From positions 3,782,001 to 3,846,000 of the forward strand of contig NZ_CP084058.1 in the NCBI RefSeq assembly GCF_020215645.1: a DNA stretch of 64,000 bases. The letters are read 5' to 3'. Source of the DNA: Nonomuraea gerenzanensis. Its GTDB lineage: Bacteria > Actinomycetota > Actinomycetes > Streptosporangiales > Streptosporangiaceae. The position numbers were made by a program, and so were the translations under genes. How positions within the stretch are numbered: the first letter of the stretch is position 1; each line of letters begins with the position of its first letter. Under the pieces are notes generated by a model. The model had not been told where the DNA came from and made no database searches. It saw only the letters and a program-made list of their open reading frames with translations. Of the stretch, positions 25,110 through 32,730 are shown in pieces.

Positions 25110-27536
25110 TCAGCCGCCCTTCTGGGCCGCCGTCCGCCGCAACCTGATCGTCTCCAGCAGGTCGAACCCGTCCAGCAGGCGCTCGCCGAGTTGCCGCAGC
25201 CGGCGCAGCGTCGACGGGGGCAGCAGCACCGCCCGTACCCGCCGGCCGCGCGGCACCGTGACCGCCAGCGCCTGCCGCACCTTGCGCAGGTCCTTGCTCA
25301 TGGGCTCGATCCGGCCCGGATCCCGGGCGAACAGCACCCGCTCGACCGCCGAGGCGATGGCCGTGACGGCCGCCGCCGAGTCGGCGTCGAACTCGTACTG
25401 CTGGATCAGCCGCCGGGCCAGCGCCCGCGGGGTCTCGCTGGACTCGCGGGCCATGCCGTAGTCGTACAGCACGTCGTCCAGCTCGGCCCACGCGGCGGCG
25501 ACCGTCACCTGGTTGCGGCCCGCGACCATCCTGGCCGTCAGCTCGTCGGAAGGCTGCGACACCTTCCAGCCGAGGCTGCGCACCCGCCGGTTCCTGGTGA
25601 TCAGCCGCAGGCCGGCCGGGATCAGCAGGACGAGCACCAGCGCCGCCGCCCCGATGCCGATCTTGCCGATCAGCGGCATCGAGTCGTCGGGCGGCAGGGT
25701 GCCGGTCGCGACCGTGCCCTCGCGGTCCAGCTCGCGGATGTTGCGCCGGGCCGTCGGGTCCTGCGGCTCGTCGGCGGAGGAGCTGGTCGCCCCCGGCGTC
25801 GGCGTGCTGCTCGTGCCGGGCGTCGGGGTCGGCCGCGGCTGGGCGTACACCGGGACGCGCGCGCTGCCCTGACCGGCGGCACCCGACGGGGTCGGCTCGA
25901 ACGGCAGCCAGCCCACGCCCTCGAAGTACAGCTCCGGCCAGGAGTGGGAGTCGTTGGTGCCGACCTCCCAGCGGTCGCCGATCTGCACGCCGCCCGTGTA
26001 GCCGATGGCCACCCGCGACGGGATGCCCACCAGCCTGGCCAGCACCGCCATCGACGCGGCGAACTGCTCGCAGTAGCCGACCCGGTCACGGATCAGGAAG
26101 TCCCGCAGCGCCGAGCCGCTGTGTCCCTGCGTGCGCAGGTCGTACTGGAAGTTGCCCGGCTTGGTGAAGAACTCCTGCAGCTTCAGCGCCGCGTCGTAGG
26201 TGGTCTTGGCGCCCGCCGTGACCTCGTCGGCCAGCTCCGCGATCTCCGGCGGCAGGTCGCCCGGCAGGGCGAGGAAGCGCCTGTCCACCTCGGGCCTGAT
26301 GCCGTCGAGGGAGTCGAGCAGGTCCACGGTGGGCTCCGGCTCGCTGGTCGAGACGTCGTACTCGATGCCGGCGGCCTCCTCGCGGGTGGAGAAGACCATC
26401 AGCGTGTCCACGTCGGCCCGCCAGTCGCCGTCCACCCGGATCTCCCTCGCCGGGTACGGCAGCGGCAGGAACTGCAGCCGCGCGATCTCGTCGCTGATCT
26501 GGACGTTGGTGACGACGCTGCCGAGCTTGACCTCGGGGCCGAGGCCCGGCGGATCGGGCAGCGGGCCGTTCTCCGTCCTGTTCTGCGGCGCGCCCTTCGG
26601 CTGCGTCATGCCGAACTGCTGCCCGTCGAAGGTGTCCAGCGCGTAGATGCGCAGGTACCGGGGCTTGTTGTCGTTGTTGGCGTAGGTCAGGACGACCCGC
26701 CGCTCCGGCAGGTCGAGCTGGCCCTTCAGGTTCGCGATCGGGTTCGGGATGCTGATCGAGTTGCCCGGCCCGGCGCCGCGCCCGCCCACGCCGAACGTGA
26801 AGAACGACACCGGCTCCATGGCCGGCAGCGCCGCGGGCAGCAGCACGGCCAGCAGGATCGCGGCGAACCCGATGCGCTTGCCCGACAGCCGCATGGCGCT
26901 GGTGTCCGCCGAGCTGCCGGTCGGCGTGCCCGCGGTGGCCTGGCGGGTACGGCGTACCAGCACCGCCCTGCCCCAGTGGCCCACCCGCTCGCGCCCGTCG
27001 GCGATCAGCAGGCTGACGAACCCGAGCGCGGCCACGATGAACGCCCACCAGCTGATCGGCTCGGTGAGGATCGTCGCCGGCACCGTGGCCAGCGCCAGCA
27101 GCGGCAGCCCTGACAGAGCTGCTCGCCGCACCCGCGCGGCGAGCAGGTCCACGCAGATCGCGATGAGCGCGACCCCGCCGGCGGTCAGCAGCGTGATGCC
27201 CTCGGTCTCCGGTACGGGGGCCGCGAACCGCTGGATGTCGGCCCAGCCGACGCCCAGCAGCCTGGCCAGCTCCACCACCGACCCCTTGGTGGGCACCACC
27301 CACGCCCACGCCTCCTCCGAGGCGAAGGCCGCGGTCAGGTAGATCCACGTCGCGGCCACGCCCAGGAACGGCGCCGACCATGCGGGCAGCGACAGGCGGC
27401 TGCTCACCAGGCCCGCCGCCACCACGGCCAGCACGGCCCCGAGCGAGGTCCAGAACCAGCCGCCGCCCTGGAAGAGCGGGGAGAGCAGGAAGGCCGCGGT
27501 GAACGCGGCCACTCCCGAGGCGATCGTCAGTCTCAT
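25110..27536 (-). CDS. TgpA-type membrane transglutaminase-like protein
   Basis: The 808-residue protein has six to seven N-terminal membrane helices (DUF3488/TgpA_N, residues about 1-230), an extracytoplasmic transglutaminase-like domain (about 430-560), a Pro/Thr linker, one more membrane helix (about 620-645) and a cytoplasmic DUF4129-like tail. The catalytic Cys is C489 in VGYCEQFAASMAVLARLVG and the His is H531 in NDSHSWPELYF. The third position is FEPTP, with Glu where many relatives have Asp. ATG 27536 overlaps the DUF58 stop by 4 bases. With MoxR and DUF58 it forms the standard three-gene operon, placed back to back with the dcw cluster. Confidence 0.92.
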   Translation of the reverse strand: MRLTIASGVAAFTAAFLLSPLFQGGGWFWTSLGAVLAVVAAGLVSSRLSLPAWSAPFLGVAATWIYLTAAFASEEAWAWVVPTKGSVVELARLLGVGWADIQRFAAPVPETEGITLLTAGGVALIAICVDLLAARVRRAALSGLPLLALATVPATILTEPISWWAFIVAALGFVSLLIADGRERVGHWGRAVLVRRTRQATAGTPTGSSADTSAMRLSGKRIGFAAILLAVLLPAALPAMEPVSFFTFGVGGRGAGPGNSISIPNPIANLKGQLDLPERRVVLTYANNDNKPRYLRIYALDTFDGQQFGMTQPKGAPQNRTENGPLPDPPGLGPEVKLGSVVTNVQISDEIARLQFLPLPYPAREIRVDGDWRADVDTLMVFSTREEAAGIEYDVSTSEPEPTVDLLDSLDGIRPEVDRRFLALPGDLPPEIAELADEVTAGAKTTYDAALKLQEFFTKPGNFQYDLRTQGHSGSALRDFLIRDRVGYCEQFAASMAVLARLVGIPSRVAIGYTGGVQIGDRWEVGTNDSHSWPELYFEGVGWLPFEPTPSGAAGQGSARVPVYAQPRPTPTPGTSSTPTPGATSSSADEPQDPTARRNIRELDREGTVATGTLPPDDSMPLIGKIGIGAAALVLVLLIPAGLRLITRNRRVRSLGWKVSQPSDELTARMVAGRNQVTVAAAWAELDDVLYDYGMARESSETPRALARRLIQQYEFDADSAAAVTAIASAVERVLFARDPGRIEPMSKDLRKVRQALAVTVPRGRRVRAVLLPPSTLRRLRQLGERLLDGFDLLETIRLRRTAAQKGG

Positions 27537-28795
27537 GCCGCTCCTCCCGCGGGGCCGAGCGCGTATCTGCCGCGGTTGGCGGCGTCCTGCCAGACGGAGG
27601 CGATCGAGGTGCCCGCGGGCAGCCGTACGATGCGCCAGCCGTACCCGGCCAGCACGGTCTGCACGGCCTGGTGGTTGTCCTCGGCGGCCCGGTCGCGCCC
27701 CTCCCACGTGCTCACGTCGAGCAGCACGGCCACGCCGGTGATGCCGCTGTGCCGCAGCCTGGCCAGCTCCCTGGCCTCGTCGGCGTCCATCGCGCCGAGC
27801 ACCGCCACGATCAGCCCGTCGCCGCCGCCTGAGCGCAGCGCCGAGATGCCCATCTCCAGGGAGCGGGCCGGGCTGTGCCGTACCACGGCCAGGGTGTCGA
27901 GCAGCGAGTAGCTCAGGCCGGAGTCCGTCAGGTGCTCGGCGCCCTGGTCGGTGACCAGCCGCAGGCCGAGCCCCTCGTGGGCGAGGTGCACGCCGATCGA
28001 GGCCGCGGCCGAGACCGCCACCTCGAACGACGAGCGCGGGCCCTCGCCGCGGTGCGCGTGCCTGCGCGTGTCCAGCAGGAGCGCGCCGCGGCTCTGCCAC
28101 TGCTGCTCCTCGCGGCGCACCATCAGCTCGCCGTAGCGGGCCGTCGAGCGCCAGTGCACCCGGCGCAGGTCGTCGCCCTGCCGGTACTCGCGCGGCGCCA
28201 CGTCGTCGTCGCCGGCCGCCGCCACGCTCCTGGTCCTGCTGTCGCCGCCGCCCGTCCACTCACCCGACAGCCGTACGTGCGGCAGCGCCGCCACGTGCGG
28301 CGTCACCACCAGCGTGTCGCTGATCGTGAACGAGCGGGTCAGCTCCACCAGCCCGAACGGGTCGGCGATGCGGATGGACAGCGGCCCGATCGTGTACCGG
28401 CCGCGCAGGTCGGAGCGGACCCGGTAGTCGATCTCCCGCACGCCGCGCGGCTCCACCCTGTCCAGCACGAACCGGGGCCGCACGCCCAGCGCGTACGGCA
28501 CCGTGTCCTCGATGAGCAGCAGGCCGGTGGGCAGCCTGGTGACGTTCTCCAGCCGCAGGGTCACGGTGGCCTCTCCGCCCACCTCGGCCCTCGGCGGGTC
28601 CAGCCGCCTGGCGCAGCTCAGCCGGTAGCGGGTGCGCGCCACCACCATCGCGGCCAGCAGCGGCAGCGCCGTCACCAGCACGCCGATCCTGAACAGGTCG
28701 TTCTCGCCCAGCAGGAACGCCATCAGCAGGGCCGCGATGCCGGACGCCAGGAACGACCTGCCCCTGGACGTCAGCGCCCGCATCCCGGCTCTCAC
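27533..28795 (-). CDS. DUF58 domain protein (MoxR partner)
   Basis: The 420-residue protein has two close membrane helices near the N terminus (about 15-55), a beta domain, and the DUF58 VWA-like core with PREYRQGDDLRRVHWRSTARYGELMVRREEQQ. DUF58 proteins work with MoxR ATPases, probably in folding or activating the membrane transglutaminase encoded next. GTG 28795 overlaps the moxR stop as GTGA; ATG 28783 is an in-frame alternative. The MIDAS-like motif is degenerate (LLLDTRRHAHRG). Confidence 0.9.
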   Translation of the reverse strand: MRAGMRALTSRGRSFLASGIAALLMAFLLGENDLFRIGVLVTALPLLAAMVVARTRYRLSCARRLDPPRAEVGGEATVTLRLENVTRLPTGLLLIEDTVPYALGVRPRFVLDRVEPRGVREIDYRVRSDLRGRYTIGPLSIRIADPFGLVELTRSFTISDTLVVTPHVAALPHVRLSGEWTGGGDSRTRSVAAAGDDDVAPREYRQGDDLRRVHWRSTARYGELMVRREEQQWQSRGALLLDTRRHAHRGEGPRSSFEVAVSAAASIGVHLAHEGLGLRLVTDQGAEHLTDSGLSYSLLDTLAVVRHSPARSLEMGISALRSGGGDGLIVAVLGAMDADEARELARLRHSGITGVAVLLDVSTWEGRDRAAEDNHQAVQTVLAGYGWRIVRLPAGTSIASVWQDAANRGRYALGPAGGAA

Positions 28796-29823
28796 GCGCG
28801 GGTCTCCGGCACCGGTACGCGCCTGATCAGATCCGTCACCACCTGCTCGGGCAGGCGGCGCTGCCCCTGCGCCTCGACGCTGGGCAGGAGGCGGTGCGCC
28901 AGCACGGGGATGGCCAGGTCCTGGAGGTCGTCCGGGATGACGTAGTCACGCCCGGCCAGGGCCGCGTGCGCCCGCGCGGCGCGTACGAGCTGCAGCGTGG
29001 ACCGGGGAGAGGCGCCCAGCCGCAGGTCGGGGGAGTGACGGGTGGCCACGACCAGGTCGATGGCGTACTTCTTGACCGCCTGCGAGACGTAGATCCCGCG
29101 GACGGCCTCGATCAGCGCGCGCACCTCCGCCGTCGTCGCCACCGGCTCCAGCTTGTCGAGCGGCGAGGTCCCCCCGTGCACGTCGAGCATCTCCAGCTCG
29201 GCGGTCGGCTCGGGGTAGCCCATCGCGACGCGCGCGGTGAAGCGGTCGCGCTGCGCCTCGGGCAGGGGATAGGTGCCCTCCATCTCGATCGGGTTCTGGG
29301 TCGCGATCACCATGAACGGCGCGTCGAGCTGGTACGTGCGCCCGTCCACCGTCACCTGGTGCTCCTCCATGCACTCCAGCAACGCGGACTGCGTCTTCGG
29401 GGAGGCACGGTTGATCTCGTCACCCACCACGATGTTGGCGAAGACGGGCCCCGGCTTGAACTCGAATTCGCGCGTCTGCTGGTTGTAGGCGCTCACTCCG
29501 GTGATGTCGCTGGGCAACAGGTCGGGGGTGAACTGCACGCGGCGCACCGGGCAGTCGATGGAGCGCGCCAGCGCCTTGGCCAGCATCGTCTTGCCGACAC
29601 CCGGCACGTCCTCGATCAGAAGATGGCCCTCTGCGAGCAAGACGGTCAGCGTGAGGCGGACGGCGTCGCTCTTGCCCTCGATCACCGATTCGATGGCCTG
29701 CCGAATCCGGTGGGCTGTGGAGACCAGCTCGTCGAGCTGGGGAGGGACGTCATGGGTTACTGCCACCAGGCCTCCATCAGAAGTGCGACGGCTGTCCCGG
29801 TACGGTGCCTTTGCGGGAGCCAT
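28792..29823 (-). CDS. MoxR-family AAA+ ATPase
   Basis: The 343-residue ATPase shows Walker A EDVPGVGKTMLAKAL, Walker B VVGDEINRASPKTQSALLE, sensor 1 IATQNPIEMEGTYPLPEAQ and the arginine-finger region RDRF. MoxR enzymes act as chaperones for DUF58/VWA partners. ATG 29823 has AAAGGAA 8 bases upstream. GTG 29766, closely preceded by GGAGG, is an alternative giving VAVTHDVPPQL. First gene of the minus-strand operon, divergent from mraZ across 415 bases. Confidence 0.92.
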   Translation of the reverse strand: MAPAKAPYRDSRRTSDGGLVAVTHDVPPQLDELVSTAHRIRQAIESVIEGKSDAVRLTLTVLLAEGHLLIEDVPGVGKTMLAKALARSIDCPVRRVQFTPDLLPSDITGVSAYNQQTREFEFKPGPVFANIVVGDEINRASPKTQSALLECMEEHQVTVDGRTYQLDAPFMVIATQNPIEMEGTYPLPEAQRDRFTARVAMGYPEPTAELEMLDVHGGTSPLDKLEPVATTAEVRALIEAVRGIYVSQAVKKYAIDLVVATRHSPDLRLGASPRSTLQLVRAARAHAALAGRDYVIPDDLQDLAIPVLAHRLLPSVEAQGQRRLPEQVVTDLIRRVPVPETRA

Positions 29824-30145
29824 GCCATTCCTTTTCCATTGTCTGTACGACCCTACGACGCTGCGGGTTCTTGAGCGACATTTGCGGATATTCCAGCGAA
29901 CACCGGCAAAGTTCCTGTTCTTGTGGCATAGCAGTGCGAATCCAGTGACACAGCGCACCCCACGGAGCGCCCCACTTTCCCCCACTCCGAAGCCCCCCGG
30001 CCCCTCCAGCCCCTATTTCCACGGGCTTGCGAACCCTCGACACGCCCATGAGGGTTGACCCCCCGCGCCCCGCCCCCCACCCCCCTCCATCGCTCTGACC
30101 TGCGGTAACGCATCGGAAACCGATGATGAAGACGGTTCGAATCAG
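29824..30145. other. Divergent control region between moxR and the mra promoter
   Basis: No coding frame is convincing in this 320-base stretch. It contains a run of C tracts at 30059-30085 (6, 4, 6 and 6 C separated by 3, 1 and 1 bases), which on the minus strand is a textbook G-quadruplex motif. The moxR-side promoter is not clear; TAGGGT around 29850 on the minus strand is a weak -10 candidate. Confidence 0.5.
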
Positions 30146-30185
30146 TTGACGGTGGGGAGAAGTGGAGTATGGTGGTGCGCAGTGG
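30146..30185 (+). promoter_or_regulatory. mra promoter with four MraZ boxes
   Basis: The -35 TTGACG (30146) and -10 TATGGT (30168-30173) are 16 bases apart. GTGG repeats start at 30152, 30162, 30172 and 30182, a perfect 10-base period, i.e. all on one face of the helix. MraZ is known to bind such direct repeats upstream of its own gene and repress the dcw cluster. Here the boxes fill the spacer and cover the -10 box and start site. Confidence 0.85.
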
Positions 30186-30238
30186 AGAGCCCGGTGCACC
30201 AGCGCTGAGCGCTTCACGAGGCACGGGAGGTGGGGCCG

Positions 30239-30670
30239 ATGTTCCTCGGCACCCATCAACCGCGTCTGGACGACAAGGGACGGCTGTTCCTGCCGGCTAA
30301 GTACCGTGAGGAGCTGGCGGAGGGTCTTGTGATCACCAAAGGCCAGGAGCGATGCCTCTACGTCTTTCCCGTGGAGGAGTTCCAGCGCATTACCGAGGCT
30401 CTCAGCACCGCCCCGGTCACCGCCAAGGCGGTGCGTGACTACAGCCGCGTCTTCTTCGCCAGCGCGTCCGACGAGAAACCAGACAAGCAAGGGCGCATCA
30501 CGATCCCGCAGAGCCTCCGCGCGTACGCGGGGCTGGAGCGTGACTGCGTCGTCATCGGGGCCAACACCCGGCTGGAGATCTGGGACGCCCAGGCCTGGGA
30601 CACCTATCTCAGCGCGCAGGAGCAGGCGTTTTCCGAGCTGTCGGAGGAGGTGCTGCCAGGGATCTTGTAG
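30239..30670 (+). CDS. mraZ: Transcriptional regulator MraZ
   Basis: MraZ is a ring-forming SpoVT/AbrB-fold DNA-binding protein that represses the division and cell-wall cluster it heads. The 143 residues contain both tandem motifs: [22 protein letters not shown] at the N terminus (start at 30242; key DDKGRL) and [21 protein letters not shown] in the second half (key DKQGRI). ATG 30239 is chosen because GGGAGG lies 8 bases upstream; GTG 30230 would overlap it. Four phased GTGG boxes upstream predict autoregulation. Confidence 0.96.
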   Translation: MFLGTHQPRLDDKGRLFLPAKYREELAEGLVITKGQERCLYVFPVEEFQRITEALSTAPVTAKAVRDYSRVFFASASDEKPDKQGRITIPQSLRAYAGLERDCVVIGANTRLEIWDAQAWDTYLSAQEQAFSELSEEVLPGIL

Positions 30671-30852
30671 TGACCACGGTCGATCCGTCGGTGATGTCGT
30701 TCGGCGAGGTCTCCACCCGCAACCACTGTCCGCCAACTGATGCACCTTCCCCGGTGTCAGATGGCGGGCGTCCACGAAGAGGGTGCGGATGGGGACCTGG
30801 CCGGGCGGCTCCGGGTGGGGACCCAGGGAAAGGACCGGCGGACGATCGATGA
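30670..30852 (+). CDS. Doubtful 60-aa open frame between mraZ and rsmH
   Basis: A GTG overlaps the last base of the mraZ stop, and the frame ends with TGA overlapping an in-frame rsmH ATG at 30849 (ATGA). This is the geometry of a coupled operon gene. The first 18 codons are strongly GC3-rich, while the rest is not and reads as Gly/Pro/Arg-rich low complexity. I recognise no family. It could be a decayed or chance frame. Confidence 0.25.
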   Translation: MTTVDPSVMSFGEVSTRNHCPPTDAPSPVSDGGRPRRGCGWGPGRAAPGGDPGKGPADDR

Positions 30853-30893
30853 ACGCGTCATCCGCGAGCAAGGACGCGAGAGGGGGGTTGGAG

Positions 30894-31859
30894 ATGAGTG
30901 ACGACGTCGGCAACGGCGGTCACGTTCCGGTGATGCTCGAGCGCGTTCTGGAGCTGCTCGGCCCGGCGCTGTCCGCGCCCGCCCCGGTCGTCGTCGACGC
31001 CAACCTCGGCCTCGGCGGCCACTCGGAAGCCCTGCTCGCCGCCCACCCCGGGCTGCACCTGATCGGGATCGACCGCGACCCCTTCGCCATCGACTTCTCC
31101 ACGCGCAGGCTCGCCCCCTACGCCGAGCGCGTCACCCTCGTGCACGCCTCCTCCGCGGACCTGGCCGACGTGCTCGCCCGCACGGGGCGTACCGCGATCA
31201 ACGGGGCCCTGTTCGACCTCGGCGTCTCCTCACCGCAGCTCGACGAGGCCGAGCGCGGGTTCGCCTATTCCTACGACGCGCCGCTCGACATGCGCATGGA
31301 CACCTCCCAGGAGCTGACCGCCGAGCAGGTCGTCAACACCTACAGCGCCGCGGAGCTGACGCGCATCCTGCGCGACTACGGCGAGGAGAGATTCGCCCAG
31401 CGTGTCGCGGGTCTGATCACCAAGGAACGGGCCAAAGAGGCAATAACGTCTACGAAGCGGCTGGCGGACATCGTGCGCGAGGCGATCCCCGCCGCGACCC
31501 GGCGCACCGGGGGCAACCCGGCCAAACGGACTTTCCAGGCGCTGCGCATCGAGGTGAACGCCGAGCTGTCCGCCCTGGAGGCGGCGCTCCCGGCGGCGCT
31601 CGACGCGCTGGTGCTCGGTGGGCGAGTCGTCGTGCTCTCCTACCACTCACTGGAGGACCGGCTCACCAAGCAGGCCCTCACGGCGCGAACCAGGGACACC
31701 AGCCCACCGGGGCTGCCCGTCCCGCTACCGGCTCACCAGCCGAGGTTCCGCCTGCTGACGAGGGGAGCGGAGCTCCCAAGCGACGAAGAGCTCGCCCGCA
31801 ACCCGCGGGCGGCCTCGGCCCGGCTACGGGCGGCAGAGAGGATCCGTGTTGACGACTGA
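30894..31859 (+). CDS. rsmH: 16S rRNA (cytosine-1402 N4)-methyltransferase
   Basis: RsmH (MraW) methylates N4 of C1402 in the ribosomal P site. The 321-residue enzyme has [15 protein letters not shown] at the start, the SAM loop [24 protein letters not shown], the [19 protein letters not shown] signature and the C-terminal [17 protein letters not shown] 30894 follows AGGGGGG at a good distance; ATG 30849, 15 codons upstream, is also possible and overlaps the doubtful small frame. Second gene of the dcw cluster. Its stop overlaps the start of the FtsL-like gene by 14 bases. Confidence 0.95.
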   Translation: MSDDVGNGGHVPVMLERVLELLGPALSAPAPVVVDANLGLGGHSEALLAAHPGLHLIGIDRDPFAIDFSTRRLAPYAERVTLVHASSADLADVLARTGRTAINGALFDLGVSSPQLDEAERGFAYSYDAPLDMRMDTSQELTAEQVVNTYSAAELTRILRDYGEERFAQRVAGLITKERAKEAITSTKRLADIVREAIPAATRRTGGNPAKRTFQALRIEVNAELSALEAALPAALDALVLGGRVVVLSYHSLEDRLTKQALTARTRDTSPPGLPVPLPAHQPRFRLLTRGAELPSDEELARNPRAASARLRAAERIRVDD

Positions 31860-32730
31860 GCAGGAGACCGGCAAGGGTGCATCCGGCCGCCGCGCCGTGC
31901 CCAAGACGGGCACGCGCCGCTCGGCGACGGCGCACCAGCCCAAGCCGCGTCCCCGTCCCGACGCGCGGCGCGAGCCCGAGGCCAAGCGCTCGGCCGCCGA
32001 GCAGGCCCGCGCCGAGGCCGCCGGGAGGCGGCCGGCCGACGAACGCGCACGCGCCGACGCGGGCGGCACGACGCCCACCGCCGGCCGCGCGCGGGGCGCC
32101 GCCGGTCGTGAGGCGGGTGTGCGCGGTGCCGCCGGTCGTGATGCGGGTGAGCGGGTGCGTGACGCGGCCGGTCGTGAGGCGGGCGGGCGCGTGCGTGAGG
32201 CCGCTGGTCGTGATGCGGGTGAGCGCGTGCGTGAGGCAGCCGGTCGCGAGGCGGGCCAGCGCGTGCGTGAGGCCGCCGGCCGGGAGACTCCGGCCGCCGA
32301 GCGGTCGCGGGTCAAGAGCCGCAGGACGCCGGTCGTCGAGCGGGTGCGCGGCCAGGCCGCGGGCAAGCGGCCGGTCGGCGGCTCCTCACGGGCCGAGGCC
32401 GGCCGTCCCGCGGCGCGGCGCGGTCCCGCGCGCCGGCAGCGGGCGCCGTTCGTGCTGCTCGTCGTCGGGCTGCTCTGCGGCGGCCTGGTGAGTTTGCTGC
32501 TGCTCAACACCATGCTGGCCCAGGACGCCATCACCGACGCCAACCTGCGCAAGGAGATCGCCGAGGCGCGGCTGCAGAACGAGCAGATCGACCAGGAGTA
32601 CCAGCGCAAGACGCAGCCGGAGAACATCGCCCGCCTGGCGGAGAACCAGGGCTACGGCCGCGACTGGGACGAGGTCAACAGCTGGAGCAGCGCGGGTGAC
32701 CAGGCGAGCCAGGTGGACACGGAGCGGTGA
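31846..32730 (+). CDS. ftsL: FtsL-like septum protein with long repetitive N terminus
   Basis: The C-terminal third has the FtsL/DivIC layout: a single membrane helix (about residues 201-222, [19 protein letters not shown]), then a coiled coil with [19 protein letters not shown] and the closing LAENQGYG. FtsL joins FtsQ and FtsB-like proteins to activate FtsW-FtsI. The cytoplasmic part is about 200 residues of Ala/Arg/Gly/Glu-rich sequence instead of the usual 30-100. It includes five tandem copies of AAGREAGxRVRE (first copy 10 residues, the others 12; bases 32098-32271) and a partial sixth. GTG 31846 follows AGAGAGGA. The identification rests on position and topology, since FtsL sequences vary. 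Confidence 0.85.
   Translation: MLTTEQETGKGASGRRAVPKTGTRRSATAHQPKPRPRPDARREPEAKRSAAEQARAEAAGRRPADERARADAGGTTPTAGRARGAAGREAGVRGAAGRDAGERVRDAAGREAGGRVREAAGRDAGERVREAAGREAGQRVREAAGRETPAAERSRVKSRRTPVVERVRGQAAGKRPVGGSSRAEAGRPAARRGPARRQRAPFVLLVVGLLCGGLVSLLLLNTMLAQDAITDANLRKEIAEARLQNEQIDQEYQRKTQPENIARLAENQGYGRDWDEVNSWSSAGDQASQVDTER
32098..32286 (+). repeat. 36-bp tandem repeats inside ftsL
   Basis: One 30-base unit (32098-32127) is followed by four 36-base units starting at 32128, 32164, 32200 and 32236 and a partial copy from 32272. Units differ mainly at third positions and by Glu/Asp alternation in AAGR(E/D)AG. The length is a multiple of three, so copy-number change would keep the frame. Confidence 0.9.

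Noticed and set aside
27537..28259. In-frame upstream extension of the transglutaminase gene
   Set aside because: The extra 241 codons lie over DUF58 in another frame and read as Arg/Gly/Ala noise. ATG 27536 gives a proper membrane start and the usual 4-base overlap.
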